Shown here in pieces: positions 25,354 to 34,598 of a stretch of 64,000 nucleotides of DNA. The notes under the pieces were generated by a model, which was not told the DNA's origin, ran no database searches, and saw nothing but the letters and a program-made list of their open reading frames with translations. The stretch covers positions 13,475,167-13,539,166 of the forward strand of contig CM056587.1 of NCBI GenBank assembly GCA_029721435.1. The letters are read 5' to 3'. The DNA is from Gymnothorax reevesii. Lineage: Eukaryota > Chordata > Actinopteri > Anguilliformes > Muraenidae. The position numbers and the translations under genes are program-made. Every line of letters begins with the position of its first letter. Position 1 is the stretch's first letter.

Positions 25354-26022
25354 TTTATTCTTGTGTTTTTAATTACACTAATAGTTTGGATGTATACTTC
25401 AGATTGGAAGCTAATTAGCGATGAGCTTTGAGTGATTTTCCTTTCGCAGTCCGGAGACACTTGTTCATTGCGCGAGATAAAGCAGAGTGATTTTCTCCTT
25501 CCTTCAAGAAAGAAAATAATTCTACTTTGCCTACCAAACTTTTCATTGTCAGAAAAACTGCATATTCTTTTTAACCTCTTTGCACAAATATAGACCCCGG
25601 CGTACGTAACTTCCAAAATTAAATTCCTAAATAATTCTGTAACTGAATTTCCAAATGTCTTGCTTCACTGGAATGATTTTCCAGAGTCTCTGTGACAAAT
25701 ACTGAGTTATAAAGCCTAAATAGGCTCATGCATAACAGGAAAAAATTGCATTATTTGTCTTCTGCGCAAAGGGGTTAAATCACAAAGCCCATGAACTTTC
25801 TATATGTAAATAAAGCAGCCATTAAAATGCATTCATATACGAGTATCGCAGTGCAAATGTTTAACATAATTATTCTACACCTAAAGAGTGAGGCGAGGAC
25901 ATTCTTTAAACATTATTCTTAAGGTGAATACAGTAAACTTGAGAAAGTAGACATAAATAGAGGCTTGAAATGAACTGTAAAGGTAGTGTTTGAATATCAA
26001 AGTTCCAAATGCTGCTTTTGGT
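25354..26022 (-). other. tfpi: Presumed tfpi 3' UTR
   Basis: It runs from the stop at 26023 to a possible AATAAA (minus strand) at 25354-25359. It includes the piggyBac-like MITE 25571-25779, which would therefore be transcribed. The boundary is a guess, since no downstream GU-rich element was scored. Confidence 0.35.
25571..25779 (-). mobile_element. piggyBac-like MITE, copy 2
   Basis: TTAA at both ends (25571-25574, 25776-25779), with TIRs CCTCTTTGCACA... and ...TGCGCAAAGGGG. It is an inverted copy of 5999-6208, with conserved inner blocks such as AATTAAATTCCTAAATAATT and GCCTAAATAGGCTCATGCAT. It lies in the presumed tfpi 3' UTR. Confidence 0.8.
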
Positions 26023-26090
26023 TCAGACGGATCGAAATACGATGTTGAAATTCCTCTTCTTGACCCGTATTCTTCCTCTTCCTGCATGCT
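26023..26090 (-). CDS. tfpi: tfpi last coding exon: basic C-terminal tail
   Basis: Acceptor TTCAAATTTTCAG|AGCATG opens the exon. In the frame set by K3 (phase 1) it reads EHAGRGRIRVKKRNFNIVF, then RSV and TGA at 26025-26023. The basic cluster RGRIRVKKR matches the lysine/arginine-rich C-terminus of TFPI-alpha (and TFPI2) that binds heparan sulfate and prothrombinase components. The long overlapping open frame (25881-26144) is in another phase and is not the gene. There is no hydrophobic GPI-signal alternative (TFPI-beta type) that I can see in the adjacent intron. Confidence 0.8.
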
Positions 26091-26334
26091 CTGAAAATTT
26101 GAACAAGAAATAAAAATCAGAATCAAAGAGGTATGGCAATACATGTCACATTTCTTTCAATTTGAAACAGAAAAATAAAGCACACACATCCTTTGAAAAT
26201 AAAAAATATCAAAAGTATTGAGATACACCAGTACTGGTGTACTAGAAAGGAGGCCGAGTGCAAAGAGAGAGAAAATGGCTTCCATCTACCTATTCTCTAT
26301 TTGTGAACGTACTAACAGAATTGACTTGTGAATT

Positions 26335-26523
26335 GAACTGAATTATATTGGCATATGCCTTCCTGTATAATTTTCCAGTAAATCTGCCCGGTAATTCACT
26401 GGTTGAAATACTAGCCTTGTGAGATGAGGGCGGCCGTCGAAGATAATTAATCTGCATGGCTCAAGTATATGCGACTGTATATATATGGATAAAAAACACT
26501 ATTGATAAAAATAATATTTAGGC
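26335..26523 (+). repeat. tRNA-like SINE, copy 1
   Basis: It shares with 29632-29833, in the same order, AATTTTCC.GTAAATCTGCCC, AATTCACTGGTT.A, TAATTAA.CTGC, and GGATA.AAAAA.CACT.T.GA.AAAAATAAT. The segment around CACTGGTTAAGGAACTGGCCTTG resembles the A-box region of fish tRNA-SINEs. It lies in the intron between K3 and the tail exon. Confidence 0.55.
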
Positions 26524-26614
26524 ACATTCACAGACAGAGAGAAAACGGAAGGATTTGGGCGATGTGGATGAATTCACTGAAATAGCGAAAACACAGACGG
26601 CGGAGCAGCGCTAC

Positions 26615-26794
26615 CTTTCATGCATGTCCTCATGCACTGGCGTTTGGAGGTGAAGTTATTCTGGTTCCCTCCGCAGCCGCTGTAGTGGAATATCTGGCAT
26701 CGTTTCTTGCGTGGGTTGTAGATGTACCTCCGGATTGAGTCGTCGCACGTCCCTTTGTCGATTGGACTGTGACAGAATGCCGGCCGGAAAGCAT
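26615..26794 (-). CDS. tfpi: tfpi exon: Kunitz domain 3
   Basis: A 180-nt phase 1-1 exon with acceptor CTTACTGTCTGCAG|ATGC and donor ATGAAAG|GTAGCG. It encodes DAFRPAFCHSPIDKGTCDDS, IRRYIYNPRKKRCQIFHYSG, CGGNQNNFTSKRQCMRTCMK. All six cysteines are in place and NFT is a possible N-glycan site. P1 is Asp (TCDD) where human K3 has Arg, and the GGNENNF motif is GGNQNNF. An acidic P1 makes canonical trypsin-like protease inhibition unlikely. In mammals K3 inhibits no known protease but binds protein S. It closes the Kunitz tandem, and only the tail exon follows. Confidence 0.93.
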
Positions 26795-26934
26795 CTGCAG
26801 ACAGTAAGGACACTGTTTACCTTCAGACCGTGTTGGCCAGCATAAGATGGGCTCCCCGTCAGGTTCCTCCTGAGATTTCTCTATGATTTATTCCCATTGG
26901 AGAGATTTTTCTCCCCACTGTTCCTTACATTCTT

Positions 26935-27045
26935 TATATTACATTTATTTAGCAGACACTTTATCCAAAGCGACTTACAGCAGTGCATGCAGTTAGGTCA
27001 CTGATACTGTTGCTCAACAGACTGGACACGGTACATTTCATTTCG
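26935..27045 (+). repeat. Dispersed teleost repeat ('cagacactttatccaaagcgactta')
   Basis: TTACATTTATTTAGCAGACA, CTTTATCCAAAGCGACTTACA and CAGTGCATGCAGTTAGGTCA form a motif series that is ubiquitous in fish genomes from general knowledge. It has no coding capacity. Confidence 0.6.
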
Positions 27046-27049
27046 AGCA

Positions 27050-28070
27050 TTGGTCACTTGAAGTAATGAACATGTAGAGCACAAACTATACAGAGGTCAA
27101 CATAGTTTGAGGAATTTTAACGCTGCTGGCAAGTTTAGTTTTATTTCATTCACCATTGTGGGGGTTTAGGCTTGAACTTGGTTCATTAGTGCTGCTGAAA
27201 AGTATTTGGATATCAACAATTCTGAAGCAGTCAGAGAGAGAAAAATAAAATCTGACTCTCAGATTGATGAAACTGGCCACCATTTGCTTAACTGACTGTG
27301 AAGCAGGTTCAATAGATTTTTTTCTAAAAAGATTCATATGTCTCATTGATTAACACCAAATGTTATTGTAGAAGTTCCTAAGGATATGTAACACTTGTGG
27401 AATGCTTCTAGCTTTATCAGTCCAATTCACATCTTTTGCATCCTTAGGTGAAAAATGAAATTGGTTTCATTTTTCTGATACAAATGTTTCATTTAACCCA
27501 CAGATTTATGTCAGAATCCTAAATATACAGATTCCATTTTACTTCTCACTGTTCCCATGATGCACTGTGCCATTTGAGGTAACTTGCACGACTCAAAACC
27601 GCCAATACTTTGATACAATGAGGAACAGCATGAGTCCAAATATTTTTGTGAGGTAGCATGGTTTGTCCCTCAACTACTGCATAAGGAGTCAATGACTGCT
27701 TCTGTGAAAGGTGCAACACAAAGTGTACAAGCCAGTCAAAGACGGACACGACCTAAAACCAATAGTTTCCTGCCCTACCCAGAACTGGCAGGTAAAGGAC
27801 ATGAGTCATGTCACATATAATGTCCTGCAGTGGTCATAGCTTAATTTTAGTACTTGCTTTGGTTTTCTTGGCCTAAACTGTAGAGTTCTTGATGTTACAT
27901 TTTCAAGAAAGTTGAAAATTGCACAAAAAGGCAAAGGTCGTAAGGAAAAGGTCACAGGTCAACAAAACATCTAAAAGACACAACTACAGCAGAAGGACAA
28001 ACCAAGCAATTTTGAAAGGCCACAGCCAACAGAGTCTGATGTCAGCTCCAGAAACAAACTAGAGTGTGTT
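27050..28070. other. tfpi intron, nothing recognised
   Basis: No repeat match or exon-like segment found between the repeats at 27.0 and 28.1 kb. Confidence 0.4.
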
Positions 28071-28074
28071 TCTA

Positions 28075-28315
28075 CTCGTAAAAACAGACGTCTCCCCCCC
28101 GGCCCCCTTCCCTGCCTAACCCACCAGACGGACAGACAGACGGACAGGCAGACAGGCGCAGACCAAAAGGCACCACTTCAGGACCTGAGTAAGTCAGTAT
28201 GCAAAGTTTCATTACGATCATGCGAACGAAGAAACGAAGCGGGAACGCAAACGTGAACTCCAACGAGAACAGAGCCTAAAACAACAGCCTCCCCTCTCCC
28301 TCCGGGGGAGGCATA
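28075..28315 (-). repeat. GGAC-tail dispersed repeat, copy 3 (inverted)
   Basis: It has (GACGGACAGACA)n at 28127-28150, 'atgcaaagtttcattacgatcatgcgaac', and a terminal CCTCCC...GGGGGAGGC hairpin motif. It follows the same layout as the other family members but is fused with an inverted partner. Confidence 0.45.
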
Positions 28316-28329
28316 AAAACTCTGAAAGA

Positions 28330-29630
28330 GGTCATCACTGATTGGTCAAAGGTAAAAGGTCAGAGAAAAGGTAAGAGATAAAAAAATTTGGTGATGGTCA
28401 TAGAGTCAGTGTAAAATGGTAAGGCTGCTGCGTAAGGTTTCAAAGGAATCGATCCGAATGGATAGATGCCGCACAGAAGGACACAGCCTGTGGGCTCCCT
28501 TCAGGCGCCGGAGACTAAGAAGGCTGTTCTGAAGAAAATCACTGCGCTTCCTTCTGGTTGGAAAGTTTAAAAGGGAGAATTTGAAGTTTGTAAAGTACTT
28601 GAAGAAGTATACAGAATCGTCATTAGAACATTGGTTCAGTTTAAATGTCTAAAGTAGTTAAATTACAGAAGGTACCTCAGAGCTGAAGTGCACTCTTTAT
28701 CTTCCAAGTATGCAGTGTATTTTACCAGTGGATCGGATTAGCAAAAAGTATGAAACAGCAGCGACAGTTGGAAAATGGCTGAAAATCACTTAAAATGAAC
28801 AGATTTAAAAGGACCAAAAGAACTCCCTGAAAGCTTCCTCCAAACTAAAGGTCACTGCGCAAAAAATCACTTCATATCACTTCAAAAATGGCACTGGCAA
28901 AAATGGCTAGAAAGAGGTCTGAACAGAAAAAAATAACAGCTAATTTATTTGAAAAGCTGAGCTCATTTGTGTATATGTGCTATTTAGTGAACGAAATGCA
29001 TTATATCTTCTGAAAACTGCATAAAACATGAACTGCGATTTCTCAAGAAGTTTAAAAGATATCAAAAAGCTGTTCTACACCAGTAAACTGCCACTTGCAT
29101 GAAGTTTCAAGCGGAAAGTATGTAGGTGTAAGAAGACTTCATAAAGGGCTGGATTTGGGAATTCTGCTTATTGACAGAAATAAATAAATAGTGAAATATT
29201 TTAGACAGTACACACAAAGTTTAAAAGTGCAAAATTGTAAAAATATGCTGAATATATGAAAATCTGAAGAGAGAAGAGAAATGATGGAAAAATTAGTGGA
29301 ACCTGGTGGGAATTGCAGAAAATGGCTGAATTTAATATGGTCAAAAATTACTGTATTTAATTTGCACAAAACGGTTTATCTGTATTATATTATAACTGTC
29401 TAAAATCAAAAATCCAGAAGCACTCTATTCCAGGACAAGCTGAATATTTCAAAGTTTGAGCAGTGTCAACAGCTAAAATGGAGTGGGAGGAGTTAGAGGG
29501 CTAAATTTAGGTTGAAAGAGTAGAAGTGGAAATGAGTATGTAAGAGTGTGCAGCTGCACTGGAGCCAAACAAGTGCACAGTAAAATTAAATTGAATTTAA
29601 TTATGCCAGTATAACTGTCTTACTCAATTG
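28330..29630. other. tfpi intron, nothing recognised
   Basis: A-rich intronic DNA. I see no exon with paired splice sites in phase 1-1 and no transposon ends. Confidence 0.4.
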
Positions 29631-29631
29631 A

Positions 29632-29833
29632 CTGAATTTACTGTGGGTGAGACAGTTATACTGGCAAATGTCTCCCAGCATAATTTTCCTGTAAATCTGC
29701 CCTGCAATTCACTGGTTAAGGAACTGGCCTTGCGACCTGAGTGTGGCTGCTGATGGTAATTAACCTGCGTAGCTCTCCAATATCCAGCTCTATACATGGA
29801 TAGAAAAAAACACTCTAGACAAAAATAATGAGA
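29632..29833 (+). repeat. tRNA-like SINE, copy 2
   Basis: Same orientation and order of blocks as 26335-26523, and better preserved: CACTGGTTAAGGAACTGGCC, TTGCGACCTGAGTGTGGCTG, CCAGCTCTATACATGGATAG. The head is tRNA-like, and no intact Pol III B box remains. Confidence 0.6.
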
Positions 29834-30312
29834 TGGCTGCAGTCTGCACATTTTGCGACATGCAATTTTCCAGCAAAACAAATTAAGGTGAATTATGATA
29901 TTTCCCTGGGTCCAGACCTTTAAATTTGCTGACTTCACCAGAGATAATGTACGCGTCAGACTTCAGGCAGTCCCTGTATCCAAAGGATACAGGACAGTGT
30001 TCACTAACGATAACTTTCATTTCAAAATTAACTTTAAACATCAAATATTTCTTGTAGTGTCCAGAAGGAGGGGGGGGGGGGGGTGCTATGTACAGAGGGT
30101 GTTGTTACTTAAAAACCGATTTGGATCAAAACATTCGGAAATTAAAGCCGACAGTCTCCCGTCTCAGCACTCAAACCTCTGTGTCACTGTTTCCTTACAA
30201 ACTCAAAGCTCTAGAGTACAGAATCAAAATAAAAACCATGTCACTATCCAATGAATTATGAGGCACAAAGATGAGCATCTGCAAATTGTTGCGAGGAGAA
30301 AAGGATACACAC

Positions 30313-30700
30313 CATAACAGTCCTCTCCAACTCTATTCCTGGAGATCTACCATCCGGCAGGTTTTCATGCAAACCAAAGCAAAGCGCACCTTATTACCCA
30401 GATAACATTACAGATCTTATGAGCTGCTTAAATAGGGTTGGAGTAACAACCTACATCAGGTGTCAAACTGTCCCGTAAAAGAGGCTGCAGGTTTTCACTC
30501 CAACAATGCAGAAGCACACCTGATGCAAATAATCAGTTGTGCAGGCCTACATCAGTTGTTTAAATCAGTGGTTTCAAGTGTGCTTCAGCTTGGTAGTATT
30601 GAAAACCTGCAGCCTTTTGGCCCTTTTAAGGGTCAGTTTGACATCCCTGAGTCCTACATGCTGATACCTCTCCAGGGGCAGGGTTAGAGACCATTGCACT
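30313..30700. mobile_element. Hairpin MITE interrupted by a second MITE
   Basis: The left half (CTCTATTCCTGGAGATCTAC...GGGTTGGAGTAACAACC) and right half (CTGATACCTCTCCAGGGGCAGGGTTAGAGACC) belong to the same palindromic family as 4158-4357. The element is split by the insertion 30457-30651. Confidence 0.65.
30457..30651. mobile_element. hAT-like MITE nested in the preceding MITE
   Basis: Ends CAGGTGTCAAACTG and (inverted) CAGGGATGTCAAACTG, with internal palindromic GGCTGCAGGTTTTCA / TGAAAACCTGCAGCC. It is flanked by 8-bp near-identical repeats ACCTACAT (30449-30456) and TCCTACAT (30652-30659), the 8-bp duplication expected of hAT. Confidence 0.7.
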
Positions 30701-30993
30701 AGGCTGAAAGCATGCAATTTATTCATCATGCACAAGATGGCGCCATGGCACTCATGTTCAGCATTGCCACACTTAAGTTTGTCTTGAGAATGTGGAAAAA
30801 AAGAGAAAACAGCAAAAAACGGTGCAAAAGTAATCCGGATTAAAAAGCGCCCAAAGCATGCTAGAATAAAATCATCCACAAACTCAGACCCTTATAAACT
30901 AATGTCTGAACCAATGCCCTGCAGTCTTGGACCTAGTGCCTCTGCTCAGGAATCAAGCTCAGCTCCAGTGCTCACCGACTGGCTGTGACTTAC

Positions 30994-31020
30994 CGCCCTT
31001 TACAGTGATAATCACCTCAT
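30994..31020 (-). CDS. tfpi: tfpi micro-exon (K2-K3 linker, part c)
   Basis: A 27-nt phase 1-1 exon with acceptor CATCACCCAG|ATGAGG (weak pyrimidine tract) and a consensus donor GGGCG|GTAAGT. It reads DEVIITVKG and then joins K3 through a GAT (Asp) junction codon. DEVIITV resembles PEIIRV of part b. A second in-frame donor 18 nt further on (CAGTCG|GTGAGC, exon end 30976) would lengthen it to 45 nt. This is the least certain of the three micro-exons. Confidence 0.5.
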
Positions 31021-31029
31021 CTGGGTGAT

Positions 31030-33420
31030 GCGTGGCGGCCATTTTTTGCCAGATTATTCACTACACAGGAGCTGAGGTGAGGTCCTACTACATTGTTACC
31101 ATTGAAAGAATTTCTTGAAACTTTGTGCAAACGAACTTGGCATATTGCATCTTCTTTTTAACAAATATTTAGGGTGCATGACTTTGAGAACTATATTAAT
31201 TTTAATGCTAAACTTTCAATTTATGATGGAAAATGTAGCCAAATTATGCTTTTTATAGCTTCAATTCCGCCTGGGTCTCATATTTTCAACGCTATTAAGC
31301 CATGTTTGGCGTCAAATTGTTCCTTGGGATGGCAGTAACAATAAAAGTTATAAATGTTAGAACTACCACTGTTATAATTGGGAGTTATTCATTGATTTAT
31401 CCCCATATGTTGGTTTTAGGGGGGAGCTCATCTAAATTTGGCCCACATCTGTCCGTGCACATATGATACAAAAAACAAATGCATTTTCTAGGCCCACATA
31501 CATCTCTCCACAAAGTCAGTAAGGAATCAAAGGCTTTCATGGGCAATTTTCCCATACTGACGCAACGCCACCTTAGATCAATATTTACGAGCACTAGAAG
31601 TTATGGATCGCTTCAGTAGGTATTAATATGGGTAAAATAAGTCAAAGGAAACAAAACTACCAATTTTCAGAAATTGTTAAAACCCATCATTTGTATGTTG
31701 AGAATAGTTGTATGCTACTTACATAATAGGTTCTAGCTCATTATCAACATCGGAAAAGTATAAAATGACAACTTTAGTTTTTCGATATAACCACACTGCC
31801 ATTCCTGCCGTCTAGGTTGTCGAGCTGAAATGCACTTACAAAGTATTCTATGTGCCGAAGATGTTGCGTAGTAAGTTTTGCTAGTTTTTATCAACATTTA
31901 TGACAGCTAGAGGTCACGGGTCAAGCTGGTTATGGACAAGACACAACAGTCAGACAACAGGATTTACAACATTTTAACTCGGCTGGTCATTGGTCAGTTC
32001 AAAAAAACCCTGTATTTTATGTTTCATGTTTTCCTAGTCTTGTATTCTGAACGCAGATCCTAAACACAAAAACAGAAGAAATTAGGAGGCCTCAATCACG
32101 CGCCTCCACAACACCATTACCCTAGTTCACAAGGCCTCAAAATTAATCCAATTACGTGTTTACAATTTTGGATGGAACTAAGACCAGAAATGCCTAAAGT
32201 ACTCTGCCACCATGTTGGACAACCCATGGTCTCCAGCCTCATACATATTGATGATAGCAGACAAATGGCACATATTGGATGAAATATTGGATGAAATATT
32301 ACTGCATTATCACAACAATATATTTCACCACTTAGTGCTCGGAGCCGAATTCACTCGTGAACAATTGCCGGGCTTGAGTCCCGGATCCGTCTATGAACGA
32401 TAGCTCGTGCGAGTCATGTTTAACAGGGCAGCAGTGAATGCGGCTGTGCGCGCCGGCCCAGATTATTTTCAGTGACAGTCGCTGGCGTAATGGGTGATTA
32501 GAACTGTACTGTTTAGCATCTAAACCATCCAAACACGACTTGAGTTAATGCGATAAGGATGCAATCAATTACACTATATAGATCTTTTACTTACAAAGAA
32601 ACAGATTGCGAAGTGACAGAATGACAGCAACATGGAAAAAAAAAAAACATACATAAAAAATTCTTGACAGAATCGTAAGTTTGGGAGCATGGTTTGACGC
32701 ATAATAGAATCTCATAACTCACGCACATGCAGCGTGACTCTTTCCTTATACTGTTCTTGGCGCAAACTACGCAAGATTCGCACAGTCGGCGGATGCAAAC
32801 TAGCCAGTCGATCAATGCGATCAATACCGCTCATATCGTAGTTGTTATCAACAATACGTGGTTTCACCATTCGCTCACCCTAACGATTCCCCTTCACTGT
32901 TTCGCACATGTGGCCCGCGGGCTGACAGCATCTTCACAAGGTTTTTGTCCTGCCACAGCAGGACCAGCATCAGTTCATTTGGCTGTCACCATGTGATCAC
33001 GGTGAAAATGAACTAAACTAAATTTACAAACTGAAAGTAATGGAATGTATGCACGTTACTTCTTATATCACCCAAGACCAATCATAACGTCACATGAACT
33101 CAAACCACTGTCTGTGTTTACATGCAAAGCAAAAAGCATTCATGATAACAGTTCTGCGTGTTTAGATGGAAAGCGAGCAGCATGATAAGACGTGGCTCCG
33201 GGACTCGAGCCGGTCGGCAGTAATCGAGTAGACACGTTTCCGGGAAAGTTCGATAAGCCAACTGATGAGAGATCGGGCAGGCGTGAGTTACGGTAATGTA
33301 AATATACGGGAAACCAGCGATTATTATAATGCACCACTCAGGAGTGCAAACTCAGCATATTCACAGCTTGTTGAAGTGCTATGAGCTCTCAGTAAAATCA
33401 AGGGTAGAGGTCCTATTCTG
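31030..33420. other. tfpi intron between linker parts b and c, nothing recognised
   Basis: Intronic DNA. A GC-richer patch at 32340-32470 and another at 33170-33290 contain no frame with a known domain. Confidence 0.4.
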
Positions 33421-33427
33421 TTCTTAC

Positions 33428-33487
33428 CGCTGGAGATGTGAGGCTGGGTACTGGGGGCAGGTTCTGGGACCCGGATGATTTCTGGAA
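33428..33487 (-). CDS. tfpi: tfpi micro-exon (K2-K3 linker, part b)
   Basis: A 60-nt phase 1-1 exon with acceptor TGTGCTGTTTCTGTAG|TTCCAG and donor CCAGCG|GTAAGA. In frame with the upstream exons it reads VPEIIRVPEPAPSTQPHISS. VPE repeats echo part a (VEPVIES), suggesting the linker exons arose by duplication. The mammalian K2-K3 linker is also a low-complexity, hydrophilic stretch on separate exon sequence. Ser/Thr residues (PSTQ, ISS) are plausible O-glycan sites. Confidence 0.72.
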
Positions 33488-33999
33488 CTACAGAAACAGC
33501 ACAGAGAGACTGAGCTTTTAAAAACAGTCATAATGGCATGCGATAAAATATCAATAATGCACTGCAGTCGACTGAAGTTCTATATATAAAGGAAAACCAG
33601 AGAGGAACCGCTCAGAGCTGCAGGTTTCAGTGTTGTACATGAGCTTATGTGTGCTATTGCGAAAAACTGGCGAGAAATAGATGTTCTCTGTTGTCCTACT
33701 TAGATGGTGTAAGACACAACAGTCAGTGCTTAGTGTAACAAATCATTTTATCGATCATTTCTGCTTCTAATGGACTGCAATTAATCAATGCACTTGTTAG
33801 TCCTTTTTTTATATTCTGCTTGAGAGTAACAACCCCCGAGCAGATATTAAGTTAAATTTAGATGACATGCAGAGGAAGGAGAAACAAACTTAAGGAAGCA
33901 GTTCAGTATTGTACTGTGATTAATATTTTGTAAAAATTAAACGTTTTTTTTTTCTTTTTTTCTGTTACTCACACTCAAATTTTCCAACTGGAGCCCATG

Positions 34000-34520
34000 T
34001 GAACTACACGCCCGCAGCCCTCTCAGTACTGTGGATGTACACTAGCCTCTATATACTGACAGTGTACACTATTCTCTCAGTTCTGAGGATGTACACTACC
34101 TCCACCCACACAGTGTTTATCCTCAGAGGGGAAAGGTTAGTTTGTGTCTTCAGAGCTGAGCTATTAGGTTTTATTCTCAGAGGTGAACGGTCAATGTACA
34201 TCCTCAGAGGTGAGAGACTAGAGTGGTTCCTCAGAACTGAGAGGGCAGTTAGCATCCCTAGAAGTGACAGAATAGTGGGCACCCATAGTACAAAGAAGGC
34301 TGTGAGCATGAAGGTAATACCGGTTTATAACGGCTCCAGTACTGAGGATACACATTATATACAGTGCGCTGGATGTATACTACCCTCTCAGTACCAGGCA
34401 TACACACCACTATTGAAGATGGACACTACCCTCTCAGCACGAAGGATGTCTGCCATTCTCTCAGTACTGAGGATGGACACCCTCTCAGTATTAAGAACGC
34501 ACACAGTACACTACCTGAGT
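34000..34520 (+). repeat. Minisatellite, ~27-bp unit, with an inverted internal block
   Basis: Units of the form CCTCTCAGTACTGAGGATG, TACACTAC run at 34018-34110 and again at 34335-34520. Between them (about 34115-34290) the units appear as the reverse complement (TGTACATCCTCAGAGGTGAGAG..., CCTCAGAACTGAGAGGGCAGT). The 180-codon plus frame across the array is a repeat artefact. It lies in the intron just 3' of linker exon a. Confidence 0.85.
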
Positions 34521-34565
34521 GAGGTGCCGCTGGTTCTCTGATATCGCTGTCAATCGCAGGGTTAC

Positions 34566-34598
34566 CGCTTTCAATCACAGGCTCTACCAGGTCAGGCT
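34566..34598 (-). CDS. tfpi: tfpi micro-exon (K2-K3 linker, part a)
   Basis: A 33-nt phase 1-1 exon with a strong polypyrimidine acceptor CTGTCCCTCTCTGCAG|AGCC and donor GAAAGCG|GTAACC. Together with the terminal G of the K2 exon it reads EPDLVEPVIES. The frame stays open into the next micro-exon, and the acidic, proline-containing composition with no Cys suits an inter-Kunitz linker. It is far too short to be seen as an ORF. It could be cassette-spliced without a frameshift. Transcript evidence would decide. Confidence 0.68.

Noticed and set aside
25881..26144. 87-codon minus frame MQEEEEYGSRRG... as the tfpi C-terminus
   Set aside because: The splice phase from K3 selects a different frame over the same exon, which gives the basic tail and a stop at 26023.
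33999..34541. 180-codon plus frame with repeated ILRGERL-like peptides
   Set aside because: Runs through the 27-bp minisatellite, including its inverted block, and overlaps none of the splice-defined tfpi exons in frame.
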